Below, piece after piece: positions 54,671 through 64,000 of a stretch of 64,000 nucleotides of DNA (its first letter is position 1; every line of letters starts with the position of its first letter). Below the pieces are notes generated by a model that saw only the letters and a list, made by a program, of their open reading frames with translations, had not been told where the DNA came from and made no database searches. Location: the NCBI GenBank assembly GCA_033725935.1, contig MU867076.1, positions 372,001 to 436,000 on the forward strand, in the 5' to 3' direction. This stretch comes from Cladorrhinum sp. PSN259. Taxonomy: Eukaryota > Ascomycota > Sordariomycetes > Sordariales > Podosporaceae. Both the position numbers and the translations under genes were made by a program.

Positions 54671-55097
54671 AAGATAGTTCGGTCAGTCAGGCCTTCAACC
54701 GTCGACTAGACGACTACTGTTGGAGTTGAAGTCAGTTTAGCTGCCCCAAAAACAATTGCCGCTGTCGGAACAAAGAGAAGAAAGGTAAAGGTTTCAAGCA
54801 CCAAAGCCCTGATGGTGCCCAACTAACCGGCTTGATCTAATTCTGGGGCGACGACTATGGTAGGCCAGACACAGAAAAGTGGCAAATGACCGATAATCGC
54901 TCCACAAAGTCCGGCTTCCCAAGCTTTCTGTGGTGTGATACTCTCTTGGACAGAGCTGAAAACGAAGACTTCTTTGAGTGCAACGCGACAATCAAAGTCA
55001 ATTTCAATTAGAAGCCAAAATTCAGGCCCTGCTTGGAACGACATCGGATGATGACCTGATACATGTGTACAAATAGTGAGCTAGACTTCAAGAGAGA
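54671..55097. other. Intergenic, no gene recognised
   Basis: About 430 bp between the ankyrin remnant and the next minus-strand gene. No supported ORF. Confidence 0.4.
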
Positions 55098-55808
55098 CTA
55101 CTGCTTTTCGGGCAGCTTCCCATTCAGCATGCCCTGCAACATGACCGTCGCCAACTTGATGTTTATGCTCCTCATCCCCAGCTCATCCCACGGCAGCTCC
55201 ATTGACCCATCCGCTCCAAACGTCATATCCACCTTGGCGTCCTTATCCATCTTCACCAACACCACCTTCTTCTCCCCCTTCAAACAAGCATCATCCGCAA
55301 CAGCAAAATAAGCCCAGTTAGGCGAGAATAAACCCTCCTCCTTGACTTTATTCTTGAAGATCTCCCGCACATCCTCGATCTTGGCTCCGTCAAGTGCGGC
55401 CTGGTCACTGATGAAAGACCACTCCAACCCGCCATCATTTTCAGAAAATACTCTATCCCAGGGGATGACATCTGCACCTTTCGGAGGCTGCTGGTCGAAG
55501 GCTGCTTGGATTTTGGCCAGGTAGGCGCTGGTGTGTTGTTTTAATTCAGGCTGGTAGCGGGCCCAGAGCTCATCGGTTCCGGGGCCGTAGGCTGTTCTGT
55601 AGACTACCCAGCCCCATCTGGACATTCCTGAGAAAATGTTCAAGAATGGCGGCGGATTCTCAAATGGCCCAGGGGAAAGTCGAATCGGGGTTGATTTGAA
55701 GCCGCGGTATTGGAGGCGGTGATGGATGTATTGACCGACGGGACGCGGGATGGTGCGTGCCAGGGAGGGAACGCACCCAAATTGACGAGCTGAGAGGACA
55801 GGATGCAT
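55098..55808 (-). CDS. Conserved hypothetical protein, possible mitochondrial import signal
   Basis: A single exon of 236 codons. The first 45 residues are basic, lack acidic residues and contain RPVGQYIHHRLQYRGF, which fits a mitochondrial presequence. The rest is a soluble alpha/beta-like protein (GWVVYRTAYGPGTDELWARY, WAYFAVADDACL, ELPWDELGMRSINIKLATVM). No enzyme motif or known domain is recognised. Similar openings (GWVVYRTxY) are common in fungal hypothetical proteins. Confidence 0.6.
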   Translation of the reverse strand: MHPVLSARQFGCVPSLARTIPRPVGQYIHHRLQYRGFKSTPIRLSPGPFENPPPFLNIFSGMSRWGWVVYRTAYGPGTDELWARYQPELKQHTSAYLAKIQAAFDQQPPKGADVIPWDRVFSENDGGLEWSFISDQAALDGAKIEDVREIFKNKVKEEGLFSPNWAYFAVADDACLKGEKKVVLVKMDKDAKVDMTFGADGSMELPWDELGMRSINIKLATVMLQGMLNGKLPEKQ

Positions 55809-55928
55809 CGAGATGGGTTTAATTCTTGGGATTGACGACTAAGTTGTTGTTGTTTTTGGAATGTTGAAAGCATGAAGGGACTCGCTCCTAAACAAGGGTA
55901 ACATCGGCCGCAGTTCAAAAGCGGAAGG

Positions 55929-56156
55929 ATGCAACGCTACCTTGCGACGTTTGACGTTTTCGAAAGTGTGGAACTTGGCAAGCCAAAAGTTTCAGTTGAA
56001 AAAGAACTGTGCCGCCAGAGTCCGATCGGATACTGTGTGCTTACAGGGCGGCAAGTGCCCTGGGAGGTTGCAACCAACACTTTAGTCAATGAAACCATTA
56101 CCAACAACCTGCACTTTCCGCCTGAGTGGCAAAAGCAGGTCATGGGGAATAGATGA
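55929..56156 (+). CDS. Small hypothetical ORF, 75 codons, doubtful
   Basis: An ATG-initiated 75-codon frame, divergent from the gene at 55098-55808 with 120 bp between starts. The composition is ordinary (YLATFDVFESVELGKPKVSV) and there is one possible amphipathic start. No domain, no signal peptide. A longer frame overlaps on the other strand, so this may be chance. Confidence 0.22.
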   Translation: MQRYLATFDVFESVELGKPKVSVEKELCRQSPIGYCVLTGRQVPWEVATNTLVNETITNNLHFPPEWQKQVMGNR

Positions 56157-57038
56157 GGGAAATGGCGTTCGACAAACTCATTGTGACAACGGGATTGAAT
56201 CTGGTGAGCTGGAAGCGAACCTAATTGCCGATGGAATTGGATGATGTCTTTCTGGTTGTGAGTGAGGATGTCCCCTTCAATAAACAATTTGAGAGAAAAC
56301 CATAGGCGTTTTATTCTCCGGTAGCGGCTCGAAGGGCACATACACAATAGATTTGAAATACAGTGAGAGTTTTATATTCGGTGAGGTAACATCGGTGCAC
56401 GACTAGTCATACAAGATCATCTGCAGAGTGAGTTAATCTCTAATCTGGTGGACATCTATTTATCGTCATAATGCTGTGCTAGGTGGCTTCCTACTTTGGT
56501 TGATTTTCTATTACATTTCTGACAAGTACAAGAGTTCTAGGAAATCTGGAAGCTAGAGCAACAAGATGGAACTATTTGACCTTTCCACGGCGGCTCGTGC
56601 ATGATCGATTAGTAAGCTCTGTACCTATTTTCAGCAGGGTATACATGGTCGTTAAATATGACGTACATGTATTCTGTGATGTTATCAACGTCAGACCCAA
56701 CAATGTGGCCTTATACCGGTAACCACTGATCACTTACTCCCAGTCATACTGACGTGGTTGATTGGATAGCTTAAGGTGGTCACTGGTGCCCCTAGGTATC
56801 ACCGTATCAGTGTCAACTTCTCGTTTTAATATTGAGAACATTTGCGATTTAAATAGTTTGGCTGTCCCAAAAAAGAAATACCTGATCAACGGATAGCACG
56901 AGAAAGAATATTCTTGAGCTCAGCAACTAACTGCTCTCAACAACACCCTCACTGACGCTTTTAGCAAGGTATCGCAAAATTACAATCAGCCTTTGTAAGC
57001 CAAGTGCAACTCAATCATTCAATACAGAAGCACCAGAA
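56157..57038. other. Intergenic, A/T-rich
   Basis: About 880 bp. No supported gene; probably the promoter and leader of the small Cys-rich ORF at its right end. Confidence 0.4.
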
Positions 57039-57149
57039 ATGACACAATGCGCCTGCAAGATCAGTACCGAAGCATCGGCATCTTGCCAACAATCCGATAA
57101 GTGCTGTGAGCCTCCGGATGGGGAGAGTTATTGCGATCCTTGTCGGTAA
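57039..57149 (+). CDS. Small Cys-rich peptide, metallothionein-like candidate
   Basis: A 36-codon ORF (MTQCACK..., ...CDPCR) with seven cysteines at 4, 6, 16, 22, 23, 32 and 35: one CxC, one CC and one CxxC, no aromatic residue except Tyr31, and no signal peptide. Spacing of this kind is seen in small fungal metallothioneins, which bind Cu, Zn or Cd in the cytosol. A long A/C-rich leader precedes it. The last codons overlap a GTAAGA that could be a splice donor, so the peptide might continue in a further exon. Identification rests on composition only. Confidence 0.42.
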   Translation: MTQCACKISTEASASCQQSDKCCEPPDGESYCDPCR

Positions 57150-57861
57150 GAGAAATATCAAACTCATATACACTGGGAGCCAGTTTCAAGTTTGCTGACA
57201 TGTTGTTGGCCTGAGACCCTATTGTGAGGAGGGGATGCTGTTCGCAAGGTGGGTAAAAGGCAAAAAGACAGAATAAAGTGGTACAAATAGTGCCGGAGGC
57301 TCAGGTTCAACGTCGCCATCGGGCCCAGGAGCACGGCGTTACATGAGCAACGCGGTGGGTTTCCTTCAACAGATGTTGACCTTTTGTAAAAGCCAGGTTT
57401 TGATACCACCGTTGAATCTATCAATAAGGGTTCTTTCAACAGCCATAATCTTTGTTAATTCAGAGCGTTATCGGGCATAACCGGAAAAAAAAAATAACCC
57501 GAATAATTATTATACAATTATACACACTTTATGCATCAACAGCCATAATGGATGCCAGGTAAATAATATGAGCCAGTTGAGCACTCACGAGGTGTAGTTT
57601 GCCGATGTACAAGTCGGGTGTCGGGTTACCAGAAAGGGGCAACAACACGCCGGCTTTGTGGTGGCCAACATGTCAATCTTTACAGTCATCGAGTGATAAC
57701 ATGAGGTATGTGCAATGATACATGAAATTGTTATGTGGATATATACAATGCGGCGACTTGTCAGTCTTATCCAAAACTTCCCAGTGTCCCTTAAACCCTA
57801 AGCTAACATCATTTTTTCCCTCCCCCAAACTCTTCACGCACAGTCTAGCAGACTGACATAT
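57150..57861. other. Intergenic, no gene recognised
   Basis: About 710 bp. An A/T tract (A8 and ATAATTATTATAC) lies near 57484-57520. Nothing else was seen. Confidence 0.4.
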
Positions 57862-58916
57862 TTAAGAAGACAAGAGCTGGACAATGGCGTTGTAGTTGGC
57901 CTTGGGGTTGTAGCTGCTGTCGAAGAGGAGAGGGTTGCCGTTGGGGCGCCATGAGTCCTGGAATCACAATCATCAGTACAAAAAGTCCCTAATACAGGAG
58001 GAGACATTGAAAGAAAAAAAAAACTCACATTGTCGCGAACACCCCAGACGGTGATGCCAACGCACTTGGGCTCGTCCAAGCAACCTTTGGTGACGGCAAC
58101 GTAGTCGTTGGTGTTCTGGTTCTGGATGTCGAGCTCGGTAACGGCGACCTCGCTAACGCCGGAAGCAGCGAGAGCCTTGATAGCGTTGGCAAGGTTCTGT
58201 CCGCCTCCGGAGGTAATGTGGCCCTGAGTGCCAATGCCATCAATGGGAGTGCCAGCGGCGAGCCACTTCTTTACGTGGTCAACCATGCCGCGGGTGAGCT
58301 TGGCAGCGCTCGGGTTGTCGAGGTTGTAGTCATTGATGTAGAGCTTGACGCTGGGGTCAGCGGCGCGGGCGGCCTTGAAGGCAATGTCGACAAAGCTCTC
58401 CCCGAGGACGCGGGAGAAGACGGACTGGCGGAGGGAGCCGTCCTCGTTGAACATCTCGTTGATGATATCCCAGCCGTGGATCTTGCCCTTGTAGCGGGTC
58501 ATGACGGTGTTGATGTGGTCCTGGATGGCCTTGGTCAACTGGTCCTTGTTGTTGAGGTTGTTGACCCAGCCGGCGAGCTGCGAGTGCCAGACAAAGGTGT
58601 GGCCACGGATGGTCTTGTTGCGCTCAGTGGCCCAGTTGACGAGGTAGTCGGCCTGGCCCCAGTTGTAGGTGCCCTGGCGAGGGTTGAGGGACTCCCACTT
58701 CATGCTGTTTTCGGGAGTGACCTGGCCGAAGTTGGCCTCGAGAATGGCCGCGTTCTTGCCGGACGTGAGACGGCCTTGGTCAGTGCAGGAACCGTAGTAC
58801 TGCTTGCCCTTGGCCTTGAAGAGCTTGTCGATGCTCTGGGAAGCCTGGCGCTGCTCAACGGCAGGGGCGGCTGACGCCAGGAGCGGCGCCAGCAGGAACA
58901 TAAGACCGGCCTTCAT
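57862..58916 (-). CDS. GH10 endo-beta-1,4-xylanase
   Basis: Exons 58029-58916 and 57862-57957 (intron 57958-58028) give 327 residues. ATG 58916 is used; the longer frame starts at a TTG. The signal peptide ends near residue 17 (ASAAP), and a short propeptide to EQR is likely. GH10 marks are TPENSMKWE, RGHTFVWHSQ, the acid/base Glu154 in WDIINEMFNED, LYINDYNLD, the nucleophile Glu261 in AVTELDIQN, and VWGVRDNDSWRP across the exon join. There is no CBM1. It hydrolyses xylan backbones outside the cell. It lies about 32 kb from the mannanase cluster. A GGCTAAA site on the gene's strand (59366-59372), about 450 bp upstream, matches the XlnR/XLR-1 consensus. Confidence 0.96.
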
Positions 58917-60612
58917 TTTGACGATGGACAAAGTTGAACAACTGGGGAGATGAGTGGACTTGATTCCTCACGCTACAACAAGAGGCAGAGGGGAAGACAT
59001 GGACGGACTCGTGCCATATATGTAGTCTATCAAGACGCGTACATCTCGAGGTCTCTTTTCCCAAGCCCCCACTTCCAACGGGATAAGAATGGCTCTTCCT
59101 CCGCATCCCCACAGTTCAACATCATCCCGGCGGAAGCTTGATTGTCATGTTCCGCCCAGAGGAAGAGTGACAAGTACAGGCCTGTGTGGCAACCCTCCTC
59201 CTGCTTCCGTATTCTGCGCCCTGACGATCCTAACCACAACTGCAAGCAGGACCAGGGAAATTGTTGGAGCAAGTAAAAAAACCCTCCGCATACAACTTTT
59301 GCGGGGCCCCGCACTGTCGTGCAACCTCAACCTTGTCGGGCATTTTCCTGTTCTCCAATTTCATCTTTAGCCGCGTGTCGCCAAACGGGTCGGATAAAGA
59401 GCATGATCGCTGCTCCCGCGTTTTTGCCATATTTGACACAATATGTCATCCCCCTGTTCTCCTATACCCCACGATCCCGTGGCATCTGGGGTCATGCGCC
59501 CACATGCTGGCTATGCTGCTCCCCAGAAAAGCCACCCCGAGTACCGTACGGGGGTATCCGCGCGAATCATTCTCTCTCCTACCACCTTTCCGTGCCTGTG
59601 ATTGGTGGCATATTGCGGCGACAAGCCAAGATCTTCATCTGCCGCAATGATGCTCCTCCGATATCAATAGATGGACCCCCAATAACAAACAACGGTTTGG
59701 TATTCTCCGTTCCCCAAAAAAGCACCTCCTTGTTGTTGGTTTGGATTGTTCAGACTTAATTTGAGGGCCGTGGCCAGCGTCTAAGCATCGAGCATCCATC
59801 CCCAATCATTACCCCAACGACCTCGCGCTCATATTATTAACAGCTAATATCAAGAGACCCCAACATCGCCGGGATACAACAGGATATCTAGATTGCCTTT
59901 GTGCCACATAGGGGGGGGAACGAGATGGCTCATCTCGGCCATCCGAGAATGATCGCTGCCAACCATACGCAACCCAGGAAATCGGGCATCATTCAGGGGC
60001 GCGGTACTAAAGAAACGGAGAACATAAATGAGACTCGGGTTGATGACTTCGTCATCAAGCAGTTCGTGAGCCGAGTAACCGGTTTCGTTTCTGAGGCTGA
60101 CTTGATGTTTGCGCCCCAATTATGACGGCCTCGGTGGCGCTAGCATGGTTGATATTAGGCGGTCCAATCTGAAAGAAGTACGCTTAGAGAAGGCAAGTTT
60201 CAACTGGACTCACCGGGGTGTGTTATCCTGTAATGAACCTCCCGTTGACTCCCTTACTCGGTGGTTGCCCTCCATTACTAGACCGAGCTAGCCGGACGAA
60301 CCACGATTGAGAACGCCAGATACCCAAAAGTGGAAGATGGAGAAGTCATCTTCACCACTGGTTTCCGATCGAGATGAAAGTTGTTGCCGATATCTTCTTG
60401 TAGACCGGTGCCTCTATCCGTTGACAAAAAAGGGGCACCCTCAACACCTGAGGACTGACCCCTTTTCCACAGCCCCTACAACACCTGAGAAAGACTGAAC
60501 ACCGAAAAAGAATCCATCTCTTGCGCCATGATTGAGATGTTTTGTTTACCCATATGCCCAACGAATACAAAACGCCAGATATGCAATAGTATAATACAAC
60601 TCAACGCCATCA
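58917..60612. other. Intergenic, no gene recognised
   Basis: About 1.7 kb between two minus-strand genes, including the xylanase promoter. Short open frames only, none with recognisable content. Confidence 0.4.
59366..59372 (-). promoter_or_regulatory. Candidate XlnR/XLR-1 site upstream of the GH10 gene
   Basis: GGCTAAA read on the strand of the xylanase, about 450 bp before its start codon. The XlnR/XLR-1 family is known to bind GGCTAA(A). A single copy of a short motif, so it is only suggestive. Confidence 0.35.
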
Positions 60613-63017
60613 TCACTTTGCCAAAAACTTCTGGAACGCCGACTGGTCGATGACCACATTGCCCACAGCCCTCAACCGCTTTCTTCCTGCCTTTTGCTTC
60701 TCCAATAATTTTCTTCTTCTCGAGATATCACTGGCATGCAACTTGGCCAAGACGTCCTTCCTGAAGGGCTTGATCGTCTCTCTTGCCACGATGCGTCTGC
60801 CGGCAGCAGCTTGGATGATGACCTCTTTAGTCCACTGTTAGCACCGCCATTCTTTGCATCAAGCGAGAGCATCAACTTACCAAACATCTGGCGATCAACG
60901 TGCTCCTTGAACTTGGTCACCCACTGCCTCCCCAACCGGTCAACCTGACTGGAATGCACAACTCTTGCAATAGCATCCACCGGCTCCTTGTTAACCAGCA
61001 GGTTCATCTTGACCAACGAACTTTCCCTCCAGCCAGCGTCCTCATAATCCAGCGTCGCATAACCCTTTGACGCGCCCTTGAGCTTGCCGAACAAGTCATC
61101 CACCAAACTAGATGATGGCATCTCATACTTGAGAATGACCTGTGTAGCATGGAAGAACTCCAGACTCTTCTGTTCGCCTCTTGCAGCTTCACAGACCTCC
61201 ATGACTCTACCCAAGTACTCGTCCGGAAGCGTAATAGTGGCATTTACATAAGGTTCATAAAGCGTAGCCTTGCGCAGCCTCACATCGTCCACATCCGGGA
61301 ACTCAGCCGGGTTAGTAACGATCGTTTCCGTCTGCTTTGCATCATTCCAGACAATCCTGGTCGCGACAGCCGGCTCCGTAATGATGATGTCGGACCCATA
61401 CTCCTGTCTCAACCTGTCCTGGAAAACAGAGCAATGCAGACTGCCCAAGAACCCTAACCTCCACCCAGCACCCAATGCCTCTGAATGATCCTTCTGCAGC
61501 GTAATACTGCGATCATTAAGCACCAACTGTCCAATACTGTCCGCAAGCTTGACATAGTCACTCTGGTCCGTTGGGAAAGCAGCGACGAACACCATAGGCT
61601 TCGGCTCCTCAAAGCCAGGATAGGGCTCAACCTTGCCCTCGGAACCTTTCGTCGTGAACGTATCACCAATCTTGGCGTCCTGGATCCTCTTCATGCCAGG
61701 GTTAAAATAAACATAGCCGACCTGTCCAGCCCTGATCGTAGACTGCGGCAGCGCATCAGGGTACTGAATTCCTACTTCACCGACCGAGTATTCGTTTCCG
61801 GTCGCGAAACTGACCAGCTTATCGCCCGCCTTAACCTGCCCGTCAAACACCCTGACCAACAGTACAACACCCTTGAAGGTATCATACCATGAATCAACAA
61901 GCAGCATCCGCAGCGGTTTGTTGATATCACCCTGGGGGGCAGGCATGTACTCAATGACAGCCGGCAGAACCTCACTAATTCCCAGACCAGTCTTGGCGCT
62001 AACCTTGACGGCATTGGATGTGTCCAGCTCAAAGACGCTCTCCAACTGTCCCAGCGCGCGGTCCACATCGGCAGTGGGCAGATCAATCTTGTTAACCACA
62101 GGAACGAGCGTCAATCCCTGAGCAAAAGCCAGATAAAAGTTGGCAACAGTCTGCGCCTGCACGCCCTGCGAGGCATCAACCAGCAGTAGCGCTCCTCCGC
62201 ACGAAGCATACGACCTCGTAACCTCGGCTCTAAAGTCCACATGGCCCGGCGTGTCAACGAGATGTAACAAGTAATCTAGTCCGTCCCTGTGCTTGTACAG
62301 CATCGTACAAGTCTGCGCCTTGACCGTGATTCCTCGTTCACGTTCGACGTCGAGTTTGTCCTATTTTATCCACACAAAAAAGGCGTTAAACAGCCAGCCC
62401 ATATTCACAATTTTCGGGAAAGACAAGAGACCTACCAAAACCTGCTTATTCCCATCCCCCTTATCGATCGTCCCCGTAAACTCCAGCAACCGATCGCTCA
62501 GCGTGCTCTTTCCGTGATCAATGTGCGCGACGATGCAAAAGTTCCTGTACCGATCCAGCGGAATCTCAGCCAGCCTGGCCTCGATCGCGGCCGCCCGCCG
62601 TTCCAGCGGCCCGTCCTTTTTCTGCTTGCTCGCCACGTATCGTCTCTGTTGTTGTCCTCCTCCTCCTCCTCCTCCTCCTCCCACCGAGCCTGAAGAACCC
62701 CATATTGATATCAGTCCTCCTCCTCTTGCGCTCGGTACAACATGTCTTGGTTCCTCCGCATATGTGTTCCTGCTCGTGGTATGTGAATTCGGTATCCTCG
62801 TACTACTCGTCGTCGTCGTCGTCGTCGTCGGTCGCAATACTGTAGAGAACCCTCGCGCGGTAGTAGTAGGGGTAGTAAAGCTGGTTCTACCTCCTCCTGT
62901 CCTGACCACAAAAGGAGACAGACGCATCCGCATTCGCATCGACGACGACCGCAGCTGCAGAATCGACGTCAAACATGGTCGCATTCGGCCGTCCACACCC
63001 AGCAGCGCGCCACGCAT
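60613..63017 (-). CDS. GUF1: Mitochondrial translation GTPase GUF1 (EF-4/LepA homologue)
   Basis: Exons 62436-63017, 60881-62360 and 60613-60824 give 757 residues. The first 150 residues are basic, Thr/Ser- and Gly-rich, and act as a mitochondrial presequence and linker. They include a run of nine Gly (near 111-120) and Thr repeats coded by triplet repeats. The GTPase motifs follow: AHIDHGKST, RERGIT, DTPGH, NKID and SAKTG. The LepA-specific tail (EVIIQAAAGRRIVARETIKP, KLLEKQKAGRKRL, QSAFQKFLAK) is rebuilt by the last exon join. GUF1 promotes fidelity of mitochondrial protein synthesis by back-translocation on the ribosome. It is a conserved single-copy gene. Confidence 0.96.
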
Positions 63018-63769
63018 TCGAAAACTGAGAGTTCCTCCACTGCTTTGACATAGACTGTCGAGAAAACCTAAGCAAAGATCGGATCTGAAACAAATTTGGA
63101 ATCGTGGTTATTGGCGCTCGTATTTACTTGTGATTTTTTAGAGGGCGAATTCATCCACCAAAAAATGCGACCAAAAAATGCGACCAAAAACCATCGACAT
63201 TCGCCAATTGAGCAATTGGCTCCCCCGCAAAGAAACAAGCCGCTTGCACCCTTGCCCCACTAAATTTCTCCAAACCTCTTATCTTATCGCGTCAACAGAT
63301 CGACAGGGGGGTCACGGTAACCAGACATCAAACAGTTAATAAAAAGATCAAGAGAAACAAATTCTCAGGGCATATAGGTATAGGTATAGGAAGAAGAAGA
63401 TACCCCCCATCCCGTGTGGGAATCAGGGGAAAATGAGAAGTGGTATAAAAAGAAGTATCTACAGGAAAAGCTTTTGTAAACAACAAGCTTTGAAGAAAAC
63501 CCAGGAATCCTCAGAAGCCATCTCCATCAAAAGCCTCTCCATAAACCGAAACGGTACACTATTAACAGTTGTTCAATCCCCCTGCTCTGTCTTGCCCTCC
63601 TTGACCCAACCATAATCTGGGGCCACTATATACAATTATGTGATGTATCGCGGTAAGCCAATTCCCTTGCGTGCCGGCTCTTGTCTGTGTGTATCGAAAA
63701 TGCAAAAGAGGTATCAAAATCCAAGTGCGAACGTCTTTTCTTTCCCCTGCCTTGTGGCATATATCCTCA
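63018..63769. other. Intergenic
   Basis: About 750 bp. Duplicated AAAAAATGCGACC at about 63161-63185 and GGTATAGGTATAGGAAGAAGAAGA near 63376-63400. No gene. Confidence 0.4.
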
Positions 63770-64000
63770 TCATACCAGTACCCATTCACTACCACGCTTG
63801 ATGAACTTGTCCAGCAGCATCGTAAGGTCGGTAAGGGCAAACCGAAGGATGTAAAAAGCAAAGAATTCGGCAGCTTGTCGGGTGCAGAGCTCAAGTCCGA
63901 CTTGAGTCTTGTCGGCGTGACGTAGTCCCGGATCATTGACCTGACGGGCAATCTGGTCTGCCAAAGGGTTAGCGTACTTCTTAATCAGCATGGTTCCCCA
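63770..64000 (-). CDS. Unidentified gene, 3' end only (continues beyond the window)
   Basis: The minus-strand frame is open from the window edge (TGG at 63998-64000) to a TGA at 63770-63772, about 76 codons. It reads QVNDPGLRHADKTQVGLELC and then QAAEFFAFYILRFALTDLTM, so the C-terminal part is probably helical with hydrophobic segments. A CTAAC...CAG sequence near 63962 looks like the end of an intron, so the exon may begin there instead. I do not recognise the family. Confidence 0.5.
   Translation of the reverse strand, partial: WGTMLIKKYANPLADQIARQVNDPGLRHADKTQVGLELCTRQAAEFFAFYILRFALTDLTMLLDKFIKRGSEWVLV

Noticed and set aside
59089..59759. Overlapping ORFs upstream of the xylanase
   Set aside because: Short, Pro/Ser-rich, in several frames at once and without recognisable content; treated as promoter DNA.

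Overview
The window is nuclear DNA of a filamentous ascomycete (Pezizomycotina), most likely a plant-biomass-degrading Sordariomycete. Evidence for this is short introns (about 56-75 bp) with GT(R)AGT-like donors and CTAAC/CTGAC branch sites, secreted lignocellulolytic enzymes, fungus-specific families (AA9 and BIM1-like copper proteins, Hce2, DUF4360, DUF7580, DUF7730, acuF-type zinc finger), and a nuclear gene for mitochondrial GUF1. I saw no tRNA, rRNA or CRISPR. The species cannot be told from the sequence alone.

Layout. 0.6-8.9 kb: one uninterrupted 2,764-codon gene that joins the TcB-like (SpvB/TcdB) and TcC-like (RHS) halves of a bacterial Tc toxin, with its own C-terminal domain. It looks acquired from bacteria. 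10.2-14.4 kb: two divergent SGNH/CE3-type esterases separated by a 1,287-bp DNA transposon with 105-bp terminal inverted repeats and an exact 8-bp target duplication. 15.7-26.1 kb: a run of secreted hemicellulose enzymes: AA9 LPMO, feruloyl esterase, two GH27 alpha-galactosidases and a GH5 mannanase (with a GC-AG intron). 26.4-28.3 kb: a fungal coiled-coil protein whose 5' end is tandemly duplicated. 28.3-31.1 kb: gene-poor, with a diverged direct repeat. 31.1-39.7 kb: a BIM1-like copper protein, a secretory amidohydrolase, a disordered protein, a sialidase-fold protein and a small MARVEL-like membrane protein. 40.7-46.0 kb: an Hce2 (Ecp2-like) effector, a gene remnant, a DUF4360 secreted protein and a DUF7730 protein. 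46.7-51.7 kb: a head-to-head pair, zinc-finger/ankyrin/pseudokinase against DUF7580. 52-59 kb: a BBE-like oxidase, remnants, a small Cys-rich ORF and a GH10 xylanase. 60.6-64 kb: GUF1 and the 3' end of one further gene.

How the genes fit together. The enzymes form a plausible extracellular set: GH10 xylanase, CE3-type and feruloyl esterases act on xylan and its side groups, GH5 mannanase with GH27 alpha-galactosidases on galactomannan, and AA9 on the cellulose or hemicellulose surface. The toxin-like gene, the zinc-finger/pseudokinase/DUF7580 pair and the Hce2 protein are candidates for interaction or defence functions; that is inference. Exon joins were read by eye and checked only for frame and total length.
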